Shown: positions 9,060 through 18,559, counted from the first letter of the stretch. The stretch is DNA of 64,000 nt from Hyphomicrobiales bacterium (GCA_947455025.1 CANGLU010000003.1:19867-83866); one strand, 5' to 3'. Numbers and translations are program-made. The notes: generated by a model from the sequence alone, not told the origin.

Positions 9060-9941
9060 TTAGCGCTGCTTTGTCAGGCCAAGCTTGACGCGGGCTTCGG
9101 CAGGCGTGAGCGCACGCGCGCCCATCCGCTCGATGATTTCTTTGGCGCGTGTAACGAGCGTGCCATTGGTGGCGTGAACGCCTTTATCGAGCCAGATATT
9201 GTCTTCCAAGCCAACGCGGACATTGCCGCCAAGCAATACGGCTTGCGCGACGAAGGCCATCTGGTTGCGGCCAATGGCGAAGCCTGCCCAATTGCACTCC
9301 GGCGGCAAATGGTTGCGCATCGCAAGCATCGCTTCGGTGGTGGCTTCCGCACCCCATGGAATGCCAAGGCAGAGCTGGAAGAGCGGTGGGTTGTCGATCA
9401 GGCCTTCGGCCATCAATTGCTTGGCGAGCCAGATATGGCCCAATTCAAACGCCTCGATCTCCGGCTTTACACCGGCCTTTTGAATACGCGCGGCCATATC
9501 GCGCAAGAGATCGGCGGTGGCCAAAAACGCGCCATTGCCGAAATTGAGCGAGCCGCAATCGAGCGTGCAGATTTCCGGACGAAGCTCTTCGACATGGGCG
9601 ACGCGCTCGGCGGCATCGGCGAGGTCGGAGCCTGGGCCGGGAATGCCGGGGTTTTTCGGGTCATAGGCGTAATCGCCGCCCATGCCAGCGGTGAGGTTGA
9701 TGACAACATCGACGCCTGATTCGCGGATCAGCTTGACGGCCTCGCGGTAATTGGCGAGGTCGCGGCCCGCTTTGCCCGTTTCTGTGTTGCGGACGTGGAG
9801 ATGGGCAATCGCTGCGCCGGCGTGGGCTGCCTCAATGGCGGCATCCGCGATCTGGCGCGGGGTGACCGGAATGGCCGGATGCTTGCCAACCGTGTCGCCT
9901 GCGCCCGTTACCGCGCAGCTGATGATGACTTCATTGTTCAT
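9060..9941 (-). CDS. cdhC: BKACE (DUF849) beta-keto acid cleavage enzyme, probable 3-dehydrocarnitine cleavage
   Basis: 293 aa from the ATG at 9941, preceded by GGAGGAAAACCCT; an upstream in-frame ATG at 9989 lacks this site. Start is [14 protein letters not shown], and the metal-binding HLHVR lies near residue 46; [11 protein letters not shown] near residue 235 holds the conserved Glu. BKACE enzymes condense a beta-keto acid with acetyl-CoA and cleave it to acetoacetate plus a new CoA ester. With carnitine dehydrogenase nearby the expected substrate is 3-dehydrocarnitine, giving betainyl-CoA. It is the first gene of a six-gene operon running down to caiD. Confidence 0.88.
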   Translation of the reverse strand: MNNEVIISCAVTGAGDTVGKHPAIPVTPRQIADAAIEAAHAGAAIAHLHVRNTETGKAGRDLANYREAVKLIRESGVDVVINLTAGMGGDYAYDPKNPGIPGPGSDLADAAERVAHVEELRPEICTLDCGSLNFGNGAFLATADLLRDMAARIQKAGVKPEIEAFELGHIWLAKQLMAEGLIDNPPLFQLCLGIPWGAEATTEAMLAMRNHLPPECNWAGFAIGRNQMAFVAQAVLLGGNVRVGLEDNIWLDKGVHATNGTLVTRAKEIIERMGARALTPAEARVKLGLTKQR

Positions 9942-10093
9942 AGGGTTTTCCTCCATACATGTCGGCTGCTTTACAGATGTTGGACGCATGATACGGTCTT
10001 AATTGCGCCTGTCGATGGGCTGTCGCCGACTTTCCTGCGTCTTGAAGCGACAGGGTCGGATGTTTTGGCTGAAAATTGGAAAGGGGAAGGCGC

Positions 10094-10315
10094 ATGGAAG
10101 AGGAAATCGAACCCAAGCAAGGCCGTGACCGCCCCGTTTCGTGTGAACGCTGCGGAGCGCCGTTTACCTGTACCTTGGGCGGACCGTGCTGGTGCGGGCA
10201 GGAAGAGTTCCGTTTGCCCTTAACGACGGAGGGCGGCCCGGCCGATTGCCTATGTCCCTCCTGCCTTCGAGACTATGCCGCCGAGTTGAAGGCCAAAGGA
10301 TTGGGACCGGGCTGA
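10094..10315 (+). CDS. Small cysteine-rich CWC family protein
   Basis: 73 aa from the ATG at 10094, which follows GGGGAAGG; an in-frame ATG six codons upstream is less well placed. Cysteines occur as CERCGAPFTC, GGPCWCGQ and CLCPSCL, the pattern of the cysteine-rich CWC family, likely a small metal-binding fold. Function is unknown for the family. It is divergent from the BKACE operon and convergent with choV, the two stop codons being directly adjacent (10313-10315 and 10316-10318). No link to choline metabolism is visible apart from position. Confidence 0.75.
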   Translation: MEEEIEPKQGRDRPVSCERCGAPFTCTLGGPCWCGQEEFRLPLTTEGGPADCLCPSCLRDYAAELKAKGLGPG

Positions 10316-11503
10316 TTAACCCTGCTTCTGCCTCAGCAAGCCGCCATAAATATCCGCATCGGTGCATAGGCCGATCAGCCGCCCCTCGCTATCAATAATC
10401 CCGAGTGCATGACCGCTTTGCTGGCGAAGCGCGATGGCCGTTTTAAGGCTGATATCGGCGGGAGCCAAGACAATGCCAACACCCGCGGCGCGATCTGGGA
10501 TTAGCCCATCGGTGCCGCATGGAATAAGGCGATGCGGTGCGCCATTGAGTTGGGCGGCGAAGGGAAAACCAGCCTCATCGATGGAAATGGTGGAATGCTT
10601 TTGATCGTCGAAATATACATGGCCTTGCTCGCGCAAGCAGGCTGCAAGTGGTTGCATAATCGAGCCCGCTTTGAGCACGTTGAGCGGGTTCATATGGGCA
10701 ACAAATTCGGCTACATAGGCGTTGGCGGGCTTGAGGATAATCTCTTCCGGCGTGCCCCATTGCACAATCCGCCCGCCTTCCATAATCGCGATGCGGTTGC
10801 CGATTTTCATCGCCTCATCGAGATCATGGCTAACAAAGAGAATCGTCTTCTTCAAATTCTTTTGCAGCGAGAGTAGCTCGTCCTGCAATTTGGTGCGGAT
10901 CAGCGGATCAAGCGCGGAGAAGGGCTCATCCATTAAAAGCAAAGACGCATCGGTCGCAAAAGCGCGTGCAAGGCCTACGCGTTGTTGCATGCCGCCCGAT
11001 AATTCATGGCCATATTTATTGGCCCATTGATCGAGCTGAACCATTTTCAGCTTCTCATCAACGATACGGTCGCGCTCGGCCTTCGGTGTGCCACGCAGCT
11101 CGAGGCCTAAGCCGACATTGTCGCGCACCGTGCGCCAGGGCAACAGCGCAAATTGCTGGAATACCATCGCAACGCTCTTGGTCCGGACCGCACGAAGCGT
11201 TTCCGCATCAATGGTGGCAATATCGACCATCGCGTCTTGGTGGCGCAATAAGACCTTACCGCGCGATACGGGGTTTAAGCCATTGGCCGCGCGCAACAAG
11301 GTGGATTTGCCGGAGCCCGACAGGCCCATCAACACGCATATCTCGCCTTCTTCGACGGTGAGCGAAGCACCCGCAACGCCAATGACCGCATTGGTGGCTT
11401 TTAAAATCTCGTCGCGCGTTTCGCCTTTATCCAAACGTTGGATGGCTTCCTTGCGAGCGCTGCCGAAGACGATGTCGACATGGTCGAAAACAAGATGGCT
11501 CAT
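10316..11503 (-). CDS. choV: Choline/betaine ABC transporter ATP-binding subunit ChoV
   Basis: 395 aa, a ProV/OpuAA-type ATPase. Walker A is GLSGSGKSTLL near residue 59, the Q-loop follows in MVFQQFALLPWRTV, the signature is LSGGMQQRVGLA and Walker B is LLLMDEPFSALDP. The C-terminal third is the regulatory extension of the QAT family, with at least one CBS-like segment (ALGIIDSEGRLIGLCTDADI). It couples ATP hydrolysis to import through ChoW. Its start overlaps the choW stop by 4 bases, indicating translational coupling. Confidence 0.92.
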   Translation of the reverse strand: MSHLVFDHVDIVFGSARKEAIQRLDKGETRDEILKATNAVIGVAGASLTVEEGEICVLMGLSGSGKSTLLRAANGLNPVSRGKVLLRHQDAMVDIATIDAETLRAVRTKSVAMVFQQFALLPWRTVRDNVGLGLELRGTPKAERDRIVDEKLKMVQLDQWANKYGHELSGGMQQRVGLARAFATDASLLLMDEPFSALDPLIRTKLQDELLSLQKNLKKTILFVSHDLDEAMKIGNRIAIMEGGRIVQWGTPEEIILKPANAYVAEFVAHMNPLNVLKAGSIMQPLAACLREQGHVYFDDQKHSTISIDEAGFPFAAQLNGAPHRLIPCGTDGLIPDRAAGVGIVLAPADISLKTAIALRQQSGHALGIIDSEGRLIGLCTDADIYGGLLRQKQG

Positions 11504-12357
11504 GATGCTTTGCTGACCTGTCTACGCTCTGGCAATTTGCACACGCGGTCCAGAATGATCGCTAAAATGACGATCGCGAGACCTGCTTCAAATCCCATGC
11601 CGATATTGACGGAATTAAGCGCACGTACCACGGGCTTGCCCAAGCCACCCGCACCCACTAACGCCGCGATGACGACCATCGATAACGACAGCATGATGCA
11701 TTGGGTGATGCCGGCCATGATCGTTGGAAGCGCCGAAGGGAGTTCGATTTTCCAAAGCAATTGAGACTTGGTTGCGCCAAAGGCTTCGCCCGCCTCAATC
11801 AAGTGTTTGGGCACGGCTGAGATTCCGAGATGGGTCAAGCGGATCGGTGCCGGAATGGCAAAAATAACGGTTGAGATCAGGCCAGGCACAACGCCGAGGC
11901 CGAATAAAATCAAGGTTGGAATAAGATACACGAAGGTCGGGATCGTCTGCATCAAATCAAGGATGGGACGAAGCACGGTAAACAGCCAAGGCCTATGGGC
12001 GGCAGCAATGCCAATCGGCACACCAATGACGACTGAAACCAGCGTTGCTGATACAACAAGAGACAGTGTTTCCATTGTCGCGGCCCAATAGCCGAGATTG
12101 GCGATCAGCAGAAGAGCAAGGGCGCTGCCGATGCTTAAAACGAGTGAGCGATGAAGCCAATAAACGGCGGCGGCGAAGACGATGATAAAGGCCAGCGCGG
12201 GGATCGCTTGTAAGAGCTCGGTGACACTATCAATGCTGGAGCCAATCACGGTCGAGACGGCGTCGAAAAAATCGGCACCTTGATCCGTCAGCGAAGAGAC
12301 AAAGGCCTCAATCCACGTTCCGAGCGGTAGTTTATGTGTGGTGATCCACTCGTTCAT
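11500..12357 (-). CDS. choW: Choline/betaine ABC transporter permease ChoW
   Basis: 285 aa with about six to seven membrane segments and the binding-protein-dependent transport signature region near FGATKSQLLWKIELPSALPT (EAA loop). It belongs to the ProW/OpuAB family. The gene lies between choX and choV on the minus strand; a 172-base gap containing a long palindromic repeat separates it from choX. The permease forms the inner-membrane channel taking substrate from ChoX. Confidence 0.92.
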   Translation of the reverse strand: MNEWITTHKLPLGTWIEAFVSSLTDQGADFFDAVSTVIGSSIDSVTELLQAIPALAFIIVFAAAVYWLHRSLVLSIGSALALLLIANLGYWAATMETLSLVVSATLVSVVIGVPIGIAAAHRPWLFTVLRPILDLMQTIPTFVYLIPTLILFGLGVVPGLISTVIFAIPAPIRLTHLGISAVPKHLIEAGEAFGATKSQLLWKIELPSALPTIMAGITQCIMLSLSMVVIAALVGAGGLGKPVVRALNSVNIGMGFEAGLAIVILAIILDRVCKLPERRQVSKAS

Positions 12358-12403
12358 AGGGGGCCTTTTGCGAAGATGAGGCGGTTAGAGGTTTACCGGC
12401 ATC

Positions 12404-12520
12404 GTCATTGCGAACGAAAGTGAAGTAACCCAGTTGATGGTGCAGAAAAAGGGCTTAACGGTAACGTTGCACCCATTTAAAGACCATCAACTGGTTTGCT
12501 TCGCTTTCGCTCGCAATGAC
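12404..12520. repeat. 117-bp palindromic repeat (REP/MITE-like) between choX and choW
   Basis: Two 38-base arms, 12404-12441 and 12483-12520, are inverted copies with about four mismatches around a 41-base centre. The outer ends are GTCATTGCGA and TCGCAATGAC. This 'GTCATTGCGA...' type is a familiar intergenic repeat in alphaproteobacteria. As RNA it would fold into a long hairpin between the binding-protein gene and the permease gene, which would favour excess binding protein by stabilising the upstream message or dampening read-through. Confidence 0.8.
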
Positions 12521-12529
12521 GGTCGTGTT

Positions 12530-13477
12530 TTACAGTCCCAACGAAGCCTTAACAGCTGCCAAGCCAGGCTTGCCGTCCAAGGTTGTCACGCCTTCAAGCC
12601 ATTTATCGAGCGTTTGTGGGTGTGCCTTCAACCATGCAACCGCTGCCTTGTCGGCTTCTTGCTTGTCAAACAAGATGGAACCCATGATTTCATTTTCCAT
12701 GGTCAGCGTGAAGGTGAGGTTCTTCAACAGAGTGCCAACATTTGGGCAGTCCTTGGAATAGCCAGCGCGGGTGTTGGTGTAGATCGTGGCGCCGCCGAGG
12801 TTTGGTCCGAAAATATCATCGCCGCCTTCGAGATATTTCATCTTGAATTTGGTGTTCATCGGATGCGGTTCCCAACCTAGGAAGACGAGATCTTCGTTTT
12901 TCTTGGTAGCACGCTCAACTTCTGCGAGCATTCCCTGTTCGCTCGACTCGACAAGCTCGAAGCTCTTTAGCTCAAACTTATTGTCCTTGATCATGTCGAG
13001 GATGAGGCGATTGCCGTCATTGCCTGGCTCGATGCCATAGAGTTTTCCCTGCAGCTTATCTTTGAACTTGGCGATATCGGCGAAGGTCTTGAGGCCGGCA
13101 TCATAGGTGTAATCTGGAACGGCGAGGGTGTATTTTGCACCTTCAAGATTGACGCCAACCACTTCGATTTGCTTCTTGTCGAGGTAAGGCTTGCGGTCCG
13201 CCTCCATCGTCGGCATCCAATTGCCGAGGAAAACGTCGATTTTTTTGTTCTTCATCGAGGTGAAGGTAACAGGAACCGAAAGCACTTCGGTCTTTGGGGT
13301 GTAGCCCAAGCCTTTTAAAACTTCGGAGGTTGCAGCCGTTGTGGCGGTAATGTCGGTCCAGCCAACATCCGAGAAACGGACGGTCTTGCACGAACCTGCA
13401 TCTTTAGCGATGGCGACGCCCGATCCTAGGGCGATCAGGGCGGCAACCGAAAGGGCTGATTTGAAAATTGTTTTCAT
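12530..13477 (-). CDS. choX: Periplasmic choline-binding protein ChoX
   Basis: 315 aa. Residues 1-24 form a Sec signal peptide (KTIFKSALSVAALIALGSG then VAIA). It belongs to the OpuAC family. The residues that build the aromatic choline box in Sinorhizobium ChoX appear here at matching spacing: Trp40 and Asp42 (VGWTD), Trp87 (LGNWMPT), Tyr116 (AKYTLAV) and Trp202 (LGWEPHPMN). That supports choline over glycine betaine as main ligand. It is the first gene of choXWV and is divergent from the choline dehydrogenase gene; the 254 bases between must hold both promoters, though I recognise no BetI-like operator. Confidence 0.92.
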   Translation of the reverse strand: MKTIFKSALSVAALIALGSGVAIAKDAGSCKTVRFSDVGWTDITATTAATSEVLKGLGYTPKTEVLSVPVTFTSMKNKKIDVFLGNWMPTMEADRKPYLDKKQIEVVGVNLEGAKYTLAVPDYTYDAGLKTFADIAKFKDKLQGKLYGIEPGNDGNRLILDMIKDNKFELKSFELVESSEQGMLAEVERATKKNEDLVFLGWEPHPMNTKFKMKYLEGGDDIFGPNLGGATIYTNTRAGYSKDCPNVGTLLKNLTFTLTMENEIMGSILFDKQEADKAAVAWLKAHPQTLDKWLEGVTTLDGKPGLAAVKASLGL

Positions 13478-13731
13478 AAAGTTCTCCCAACTGTTTTCAA
13501 ATGATTACGACGGGCGGGTAGTTCCCGCTTCGCCGGTGGCGACTGAAAAGCAAATCGCCGCGGCAAATTTGGACTTTCCTTAACCTATCAAACAGTCTCA
13601 CCACCGTTTTGTCACCCACTTTGTTGATGCCGACGTATAAGGCTAAAATCGTGTCGGGTTTTGGCATGGCGTTCGGGTTGGGGGGTGGCTTTCTCCAACA
13701 ATTGTTTTTAATGCGTCGGGGATAGGCTGCG

Positions 13732-15393
13732 ATGGCCATGGATGGCTTTGATTATGTGATTATCGGTGCGGGCTCTGCAGGATGCGTTTTGGCGAACCGG
13801 CTCTCGGAAGACGGTAAGCATACCGTGCTGGTTCTTGAGGCAGGCGGCGGCGATAGCTCGGTCTTTATTCAAATGCCAACGGCGCTTTCGATTCCCATGG
13901 GCATGGACAAGTATAATTGGGGCTATCACACCGAGCCGGAGCCGCATATGGACGGCCGACGCATGGATTTGCCCCGCGGTAAGGTGATCGGCGGGGGGTC
14001 TTCGATCAATGGCATGGTCTATATCCGTGGAAATGCCATGGATTATGAAGGTTGGGAGGCACAAGGCGCCAAAGGGTGGGGATATCGCAACGTGTTGCCC
14101 TATTTCCGTAAAGCGGAGACGCGCGCCGAAGGCGGCGATGCGTGGCGTGGCAATGAGGGACCTTTGCACACCAGCTATGGGCCTATGAAAAACCCGCTTT
14201 ATTCGGTTTTTGTGGAAGCGGCAACCCAAGCGGGCTATGCGGCAACCGAAGACGTCAATGGGTTCCGCCAAGAGGGGTTTGGTCGAATGGACCGGACCAT
14301 CCATCGAGGCAAAAGGTGGAGCGCGGCGAGCGCCTATTTAAAGCCTGCGATGGATCGGAAAAATCTGGTCGTTCGCACCGGCGTTCACGTGACGAAACTC
14401 GATTTCGAAGGCAATCGGGCTGTTGCGGTGCGTTATCTCAAAGGCACCAAAGAGACGATTGTTCAAGCCCGGCGCGAGATTATTTTGGCTGGCGGATCGA
14501 TTAATTCGCCGCAGCTTTTGAAACTATCCGGTGTTGGTCCGGTCGACGAATTGAAAGCGCATGGTATTGAGCCGGTGCATCATTTGGCGGGCGTTGGCGA
14601 GAATTTGCAGGATCATTTGGAATTCTATTTCCAGCAGGCTTGTACGCAGCCGATTACGTTGTTCTCGCATATGAATCCGATCGGGAAGGCGCTCATCGGG
14701 ATCCAGTGGTTTCTTTTTAAAAATGGTTTGGGTGCGACCAATCATTTCGAAAGCTGCGGCTTTATTCGCTCCCGTCAGGGCGTGCCTTATGCCGATATTC
14801 AATATCACTTTTTGCCGGCTGCGGTCGCCTATGATGGTAGCGTTAAGGCGGAGGCCCATGGGTTCCAAGCGCATGTCGGGCCTATGCGGTCAAAAAGCCG
14901 AGGGTGGGTGCGGTTGGCCTCGGCCAACCCGCTCGAAAAGCCCAAAGTCCTCTTTAATTATATGAGCCATGAGGATGACCGGATTGAAATGCGTGCCTGT
15001 GTGCGGCTGACCCGTGAAATATTCGGTCAGCATGCCTTCGATGCTTATCGGGGTGAGGAATTGCAGCCGGGGAAAGATATTGTATCGGACGAGGCTATCG
15101 ATGCCTTTGTTCGGCAAAAGGCAGAGAGCGCCTATCACCCCTGCGGTACCTGCAAAATGGGCGATCCCGCCGATCCGATGGCCGTTGTTGATCCTGAAAC
15201 GCGGGTGATCGGGCTTGAGGGGCTTAGAGTGGTTGATACCTCCATCATGCCGCAGGTCACGACCGGAAATCTCAACGCGCCCGCCATCATGATCGGTGAA
15301 AAGGCGTCCGACCTTATCTTAGGGCGCGAGCCTTTGCCCGCATCCAATGCGCCTTATTTTATGGCGCCCGATTGGCAAAGCCGGCAACGTTAA
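13732..15393 (+). CDS. betA: Choline dehydrogenase (GMC oxidoreductase)
   Basis: 553 aa GMC-family flavoprotein. The N-terminal dinucleotide motif is [18 protein letters not shown], the GMC signature around [19 protein letters not shown] follows, and the C terminus has [10 protein letters not shown] and [18 protein letters not shown] with the catalytic His/Asn region. The expected reaction is choline to betaine aldehyde, and in some enzymes on to betaine. No betaine aldehyde dehydrogenase (betB) and no betI lie in the window. Divergence from choX suggests joint control. Another alcohol substrate is possible because GMC enzymes are diverse. Confidence 0.85.
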   Translation: MAMDGFDYVIIGAGSAGCVLANRLSEDGKHTVLVLEAGGGDSSVFIQMPTALSIPMGMDKYNWGYHTEPEPHMDGRRMDLPRGKVIGGGSSINGMVYIRGNAMDYEGWEAQGAKGWGYRNVLPYFRKAETRAEGGDAWRGNEGPLHTSYGPMKNPLYSVFVEAATQAGYAATEDVNGFRQEGFGRMDRTIHRGKRWSAASAYLKPAMDRKNLVVRTGVHVTKLDFEGNRAVAVRYLKGTKETIVQARREIILAGGSINSPQLLKLSGVGPVDELKAHGIEPVHHLAGVGENLQDHLEFYFQQACTQPITLFSHMNPIGKALIGIQWFLFKNGLGATNHFESCGFIRSRQGVPYADIQYHFLPAAVAYDGSVKAEAHGFQAHVGPMRSKSRGWVRLASANPLEKPKVLFNYMSHEDDRIEMRACVRLTREIFGQHAFDAYRGEELQPGKDIVSDEAIDAFVRQKAESAYHPCGTCKMGDPADPMAVVDPETRVIGLEGLRVVDTSIMPQVTTGNLNAPAIMIGEKASDLILGREPLPASNAPYFMAPDWQSRQR

Positions 15394-15536
15394 GAATAAT
15401 AAGCAGGATTTTTCTAGTTTAGAATAGCTATAAAATACTGATAAATAACGATTTTTCTTTTAAAATGCAATAATCGATGCTATCTATCCCATAGGCAGCG
15501 CCGCCTTGAACGGCGTGATGCGAAAAGGAATTAGAT

Positions 15537-16352
15537 ATGCTGATTTTGGCAAACTGGGGCGTTTTCGCCCAGTCGGCGTCGATTATTTTGCGCGAGGGCT
15601 TGGAAGTTGTTCTCGTGCTCGCGGCCCTTGTGGCCTATGTCCGGAAATCTGATGCCGGTACTAAGTTATGGGCTGTTTATGCAGGGGCGGGAGCGGGTAT
15701 TTTAGCCAGCATCGCGGTTGCGGTTTTGGTCGAATTGTTTTTTGACGGCCATCAAAATCCACTCGTTGAAGGCGGTATCTTTCTCGTTGCAGCGGCATTG
15801 ATGATTTATTTGAGCGGTTGGCTATTCGTTCGCCAAGATCCCCGCGCATGGCAGGCTTATTTGAAAGGCCATGCAGAGCAGGCTTTACAAGCCGATAACC
15901 AGCTTCTTGCCATTAGCCTTCTGGCAGGGCTTTCGGTGCTTCGCGAGGGCGCTGAATCCATTCTTTTCGTTCACACTTTGGCGGTGACGGAGGGGTGGTC
16001 TGTTTCGCTTTTTGCGGGTCTCGCCACAGCGTTTGCGGTCATGCTGGGCTTGTTCGTGATCATGCAGATCGTTTCGATCCGCCTGCCGCTTCGTCCACTT
16101 TTTATCGGGACATCGGCGCTTTTGTTGATCATGGCGCTTAAATTCATTGGCAGCGGCTTGATGGAGCTGCAGGAAAACCATCTCTTGCCGGATACGGATA
16201 TCGCTATTCTTCCTTCCTGGTGGGAGGCCATCGGGCTTAACCCGACATGGGAGGCGCTGATCCTGCAAGGGTTCGTCTTGGCCGGCGTTATTGGTACTTT
16301 TGTTGTTATGCACTTGCGTTCCGCCAGGCTGTCCCCAGTTTCAGGTCGCTGA
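15537..16352 (+). CDS. FTR1 family iron permease
   Basis: 271 aa with about seven membrane segments. Both REXXE motifs of the FTR1/EfeU family are present: REGLE near residue 21 and REGAE near residue 138. These bind ferric iron during transport. No EfeO, EfeB or other partner gene is next to it, so it may act alone. It precedes an MttB-family gene by 90 bases; a 10-bp inverted repeat lies between. Whether the link to the corrinoid pathway (which needs an Fe-S activator) is functional is unknown. Confidence 0.88.
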   Translation: MLILANWGVFAQSASIILREGLEVVLVLAALVAYVRKSDAGTKLWAVYAGAGAGILASIAVAVLVELFFDGHQNPLVEGGIFLVAAALMIYLSGWLFVRQDPRAWQAYLKGHAEQALQADNQLLAISLLAGLSVLREGAESILFVHTLAVTEGWSVSLFAGLATAFAVMLGLFVIMQIVSIRLPLRPLFIGTSALLLIMALKFIGSGLMELQENHLLPDTDIAILPSWWEAIGLNPTWEALILQGFVLAGVIGTFVVMHLRSARLSPVSGR

Positions 16353-16388
16353 TCGGCCCGAATTGGTCGTATGAGGCTTTGCATTACG

Positions 16389-16434
16389 CTCCCATCTGGG
16401 ATTAACTCGTCCAAAAGACGGTTTCAGATGGGAG
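16389..16434 (+). promoter_or_regulatory. Inverted repeat that covers the ribosome binding site of the first MttB gene
   Basis: CTCCCATCTG (16389-16398) is an exact inverted copy of CAGATGGGAG (16425-16434). Inside the 26-base loop CGTC (16408-16411) can pair with GACG (16417-16420). The right arm contains the GGAG ribosome binding site eight bases before the ATG at 16443, so the folded RNA would hide it. It could also be the terminator of the FTR1 gene, although no T-run follows. Confidence 0.55.
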
Positions 16435-16442
16435 TAACAGCT

Positions 16443-17990
16443 ATGGGTCTCGAAGAAGCAATGGTCGCGAAGCGGACCCGTTCTGGTGGGCGTGATGCGC
16501 GTCAGCGGGGTCGATCAGGCCCTCAGGCCCCTGCCTATATTACCCGCAACATTCCGCCCTATGAGATGATGTCCGAAGCGGGCCTTGTTGCCCTTGAAAA
16601 TGAAGCCGACCGGATTTTGCAAGAAGTCGGATTTGAAATCCGTGGCGACGATGTAGCCCTTGAGCTTTTCCGTAAAGCGGGCGCGGATGTCAAAGGCCAA
16701 CGGATTATCTTTCCGCATGGATTGGTGCGCTCGATCATTCAAGCGACGACGCCCCGCGAATTTACCCAATATGCCCGTAACCCTGCGCGCAATGTTGTGA
16801 TTGGGGGCAATAATACGGTGTTCTCGCCCGCTTATGGTTCGCCTTTCGTGACCGATATCGACAAAGGCCGTCGGTATGGAACGATTGAAGATTTTCAGAA
16901 CTTCATCAAGCTCGCCTATTCGACACCCTATTTGCATCATTCAGGCGGAACGGTGTGCGAGCCTGTCGATTTGCCGGTGAATAAACGTCATTTGGAAATG
17001 GTGTATTCGCACATCAAATATTCGGACAAAGCGTTTATGGGCTCGGTGACGACGGCGCCGCGTGCGGCCGAATCGATCGAGTTGTGTCAGGTGCTTTTCG
17101 GTGCCGATTATGTTGATCAGCATTGCGTCATTTTGGGCAATGTGAACGTCAACTCACCGCTGGTGCTTGATGGCGAGGCCAGCCGCGTGATCCGAACCTA
17201 TGCGGCCGCCAATCAAGCCGCTGTTTGTGTGCCCTTTATCTTAAGCGGTGCCATGGGGCCCGTGACGACGGCGGGCGCTCTGGCGCAATGCTTTGCGGAA
17301 GCCATGGTGTGCGTGGCGCTCACCCAATTGGAGCGCCCTGGTGCGCCCGCAATTTTGGGGAATTTCTTATCGTCCATGTCGCTTAAAACGGGTGCGCCGA
17401 CCTTTGGCACGCCTGAGCCCGCTTTGGGGTATTTCGCGATTGGGCAATTGGCGCGTCGCTTGGGTGTGCCCTTGCGGTGTGGCGGCAATCTTTGCGCATC
17501 GAAAATTCCGGATGCGCAGGCGGCCTATGAAAGTGCCAATTCGATGTGGCCGGCTTTTCTTTGCGGCGCGAATTTCATTCTGCATGCGGCAGGCTGGGCA
17601 GAAGGCGCGCTGTCGATGTCGTATGAAAAATTCATCATGGATACCGAGCAATGCGGTGCGTTCCATGTGATTGGTGGCGGTTTGCCGACCGACGAAAATG
17701 CTTTGGCGCATGATGCCTTTTTAGAAGTGGAACCCGGTAAGCATTTCTTGGGCTCGGCGCATACGATGAAAAATTATGAAACGGCGTTTTATGATTTTGA
17801 GACGTCCGATAATAATTCCTTCGAGCAATGGCAAGATGAAGGCTCGCTTGACATTCAAGTTCGCGCCAATCGGAAATGGAAACGCGTTCTTGCCGATTAT
17901 GTGCCGCCGGCGCTCGATGAAGCCAAGGACGAAGAATTGCGTGCCGTGATTGAAGCTAAAAAGGCCGCTGTGCCTGATGCGTGGTATTGA
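16443..17990 (+). CDS. Trimethylamine methyltransferase (MttB) superfamily protein, non-pyrrolysine type, copy 1
   Basis: 515 aa from the ATG at 16443 (GGAG eight bases upstream). It is full length for COG5598 proteins and has no in-frame amber codon, so it is a non-pyrrolysine member. Studied relatives transfer a methyl group from glycine betaine (MtgB), proline betaine (MtpB), carnitine (MtcB) or gamma-butyrobetaine (MtyB) to a corrinoid protein. Segments such as DKGRRYGTIEDFQNF and CEPVDLPVNKRHLEMVY are shared with copy 2 at 21079-22623. The basic N-terminal tail (VAKRTRSGGRDARQRGR) is also similar. The substrate cannot be assigned; betaine or carnitine fit the neighbourhood. Confidence 0.88.
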   Translation: MGLEEAMVAKRTRSGGRDARQRGRSGPQAPAYITRNIPPYEMMSEAGLVALENEADRILQEVGFEIRGDDVALELFRKAGADVKGQRIIFPHGLVRSIIQATTPREFTQYARNPARNVVIGGNNTVFSPAYGSPFVTDIDKGRRYGTIEDFQNFIKLAYSTPYLHHSGGTVCEPVDLPVNKRHLEMVYSHIKYSDKAFMGSVTTAPRAAESIELCQVLFGADYVDQHCVILGNVNVNSPLVLDGEASRVIRTYAAANQAAVCVPFILSGAMGPVTTAGALAQCFAEAMVCVALTQLERPGAPAILGNFLSSMSLKTGAPTFGTPEPALGYFAIGQLARRLGVPLRCGGNLCASKIPDAQAAYESANSMWPAFLCGANFILHAAGWAEGALSMSYEKFIMDTEQCGAFHVIGGGLPTDENALAHDAFLEVEPGKHFLGSAHTMKNYETAFYDFETSDNNSFEQWQDEGSLDIQVRANRKWKRVLADYVPPALDEAKDEELRAVIEAKKAAVPDAWY

Positions 17991-18025
17991 GGTTGGCATG
18001 TCGGCTTCCGCTTCATGTCGACGGC

Positions 18026-18531
18026 GAGGCGTTGTGTATTCATAACGCCGCAACGGGTCATGAAGCGACGATGCCCCATGCGGTATCGAAGGGCGAGGGC
18101 GTGCCGAAGTATATCGTCGTCATCGGTGCGGTTCCGGCAGGGTTGGAAGCTGCACGGGTGGCATCAACTCGTGGCCACACAGCCACCGTGTTGGAGGCGT
18201 CCGATAAAAGCGCGCGGGCAGGTTTTATTAACGGCTGGGATTAAGCTTCGCCGTGAAATTATGGGCATTATTCATTGGTGGAATGCGATCGTTAGGGTAT
18301 CTCGTTCCGTTTTAATACCCCATGCGGATGGACGAGCTTTATTTAGCGTTGTAGCCGTTCTCGCGCAATGGGGGTGACGTTGACCATCGAGCACTTGAAG
18401 CTGGGCGCCCGCAAACGGTGACGCGCAACCCCGACGGGGCATTTGCGCTGTTCCGGATTGGCGATGCGGTTGCCTCTCGCAATATCCATGCGGCGATTTA
18501 TGATACGCTTCGGTTGCTGAAGGATATCTAA
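18026..18531 (+). pseudogene. Remnant of a DgcA/TMADH-like NADH:flavin oxidoreductase
   Basis: Broken pieces in different frames read as one eroded gene. 18026-18241 gives CIHNAATG then YIVVIGAVPAGLEAARVAS and TATVLEASDK, the dinucleotide-binding part of trimethylamine/dimethylglycine dehydrogenase-type flavoproteins, with the GAGPAG glycine changed to Val. Around 18246-18270 a different frame gives LRREIMGIIHWW, the next segment of the same family. The family's C terminus, GDAVASRNIHAAIYDTLRLL, is intact up to TAA at 18529-18531. The N-terminal barrel is missing and several stops and frameshifts intervene. It presumably once demethylated a methylamine such as dimethylglycine. Confidence 0.75.
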
Positions 18532-18559
18532 GCGACCAAAGGCTATTCTCCCAAAGACG

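Noticed and set aside
13478..13731. BetI operator in the choX-betA gap
   Set aside because: No clear dyad of the BetI type was found, and betI and betB are absent from the window.
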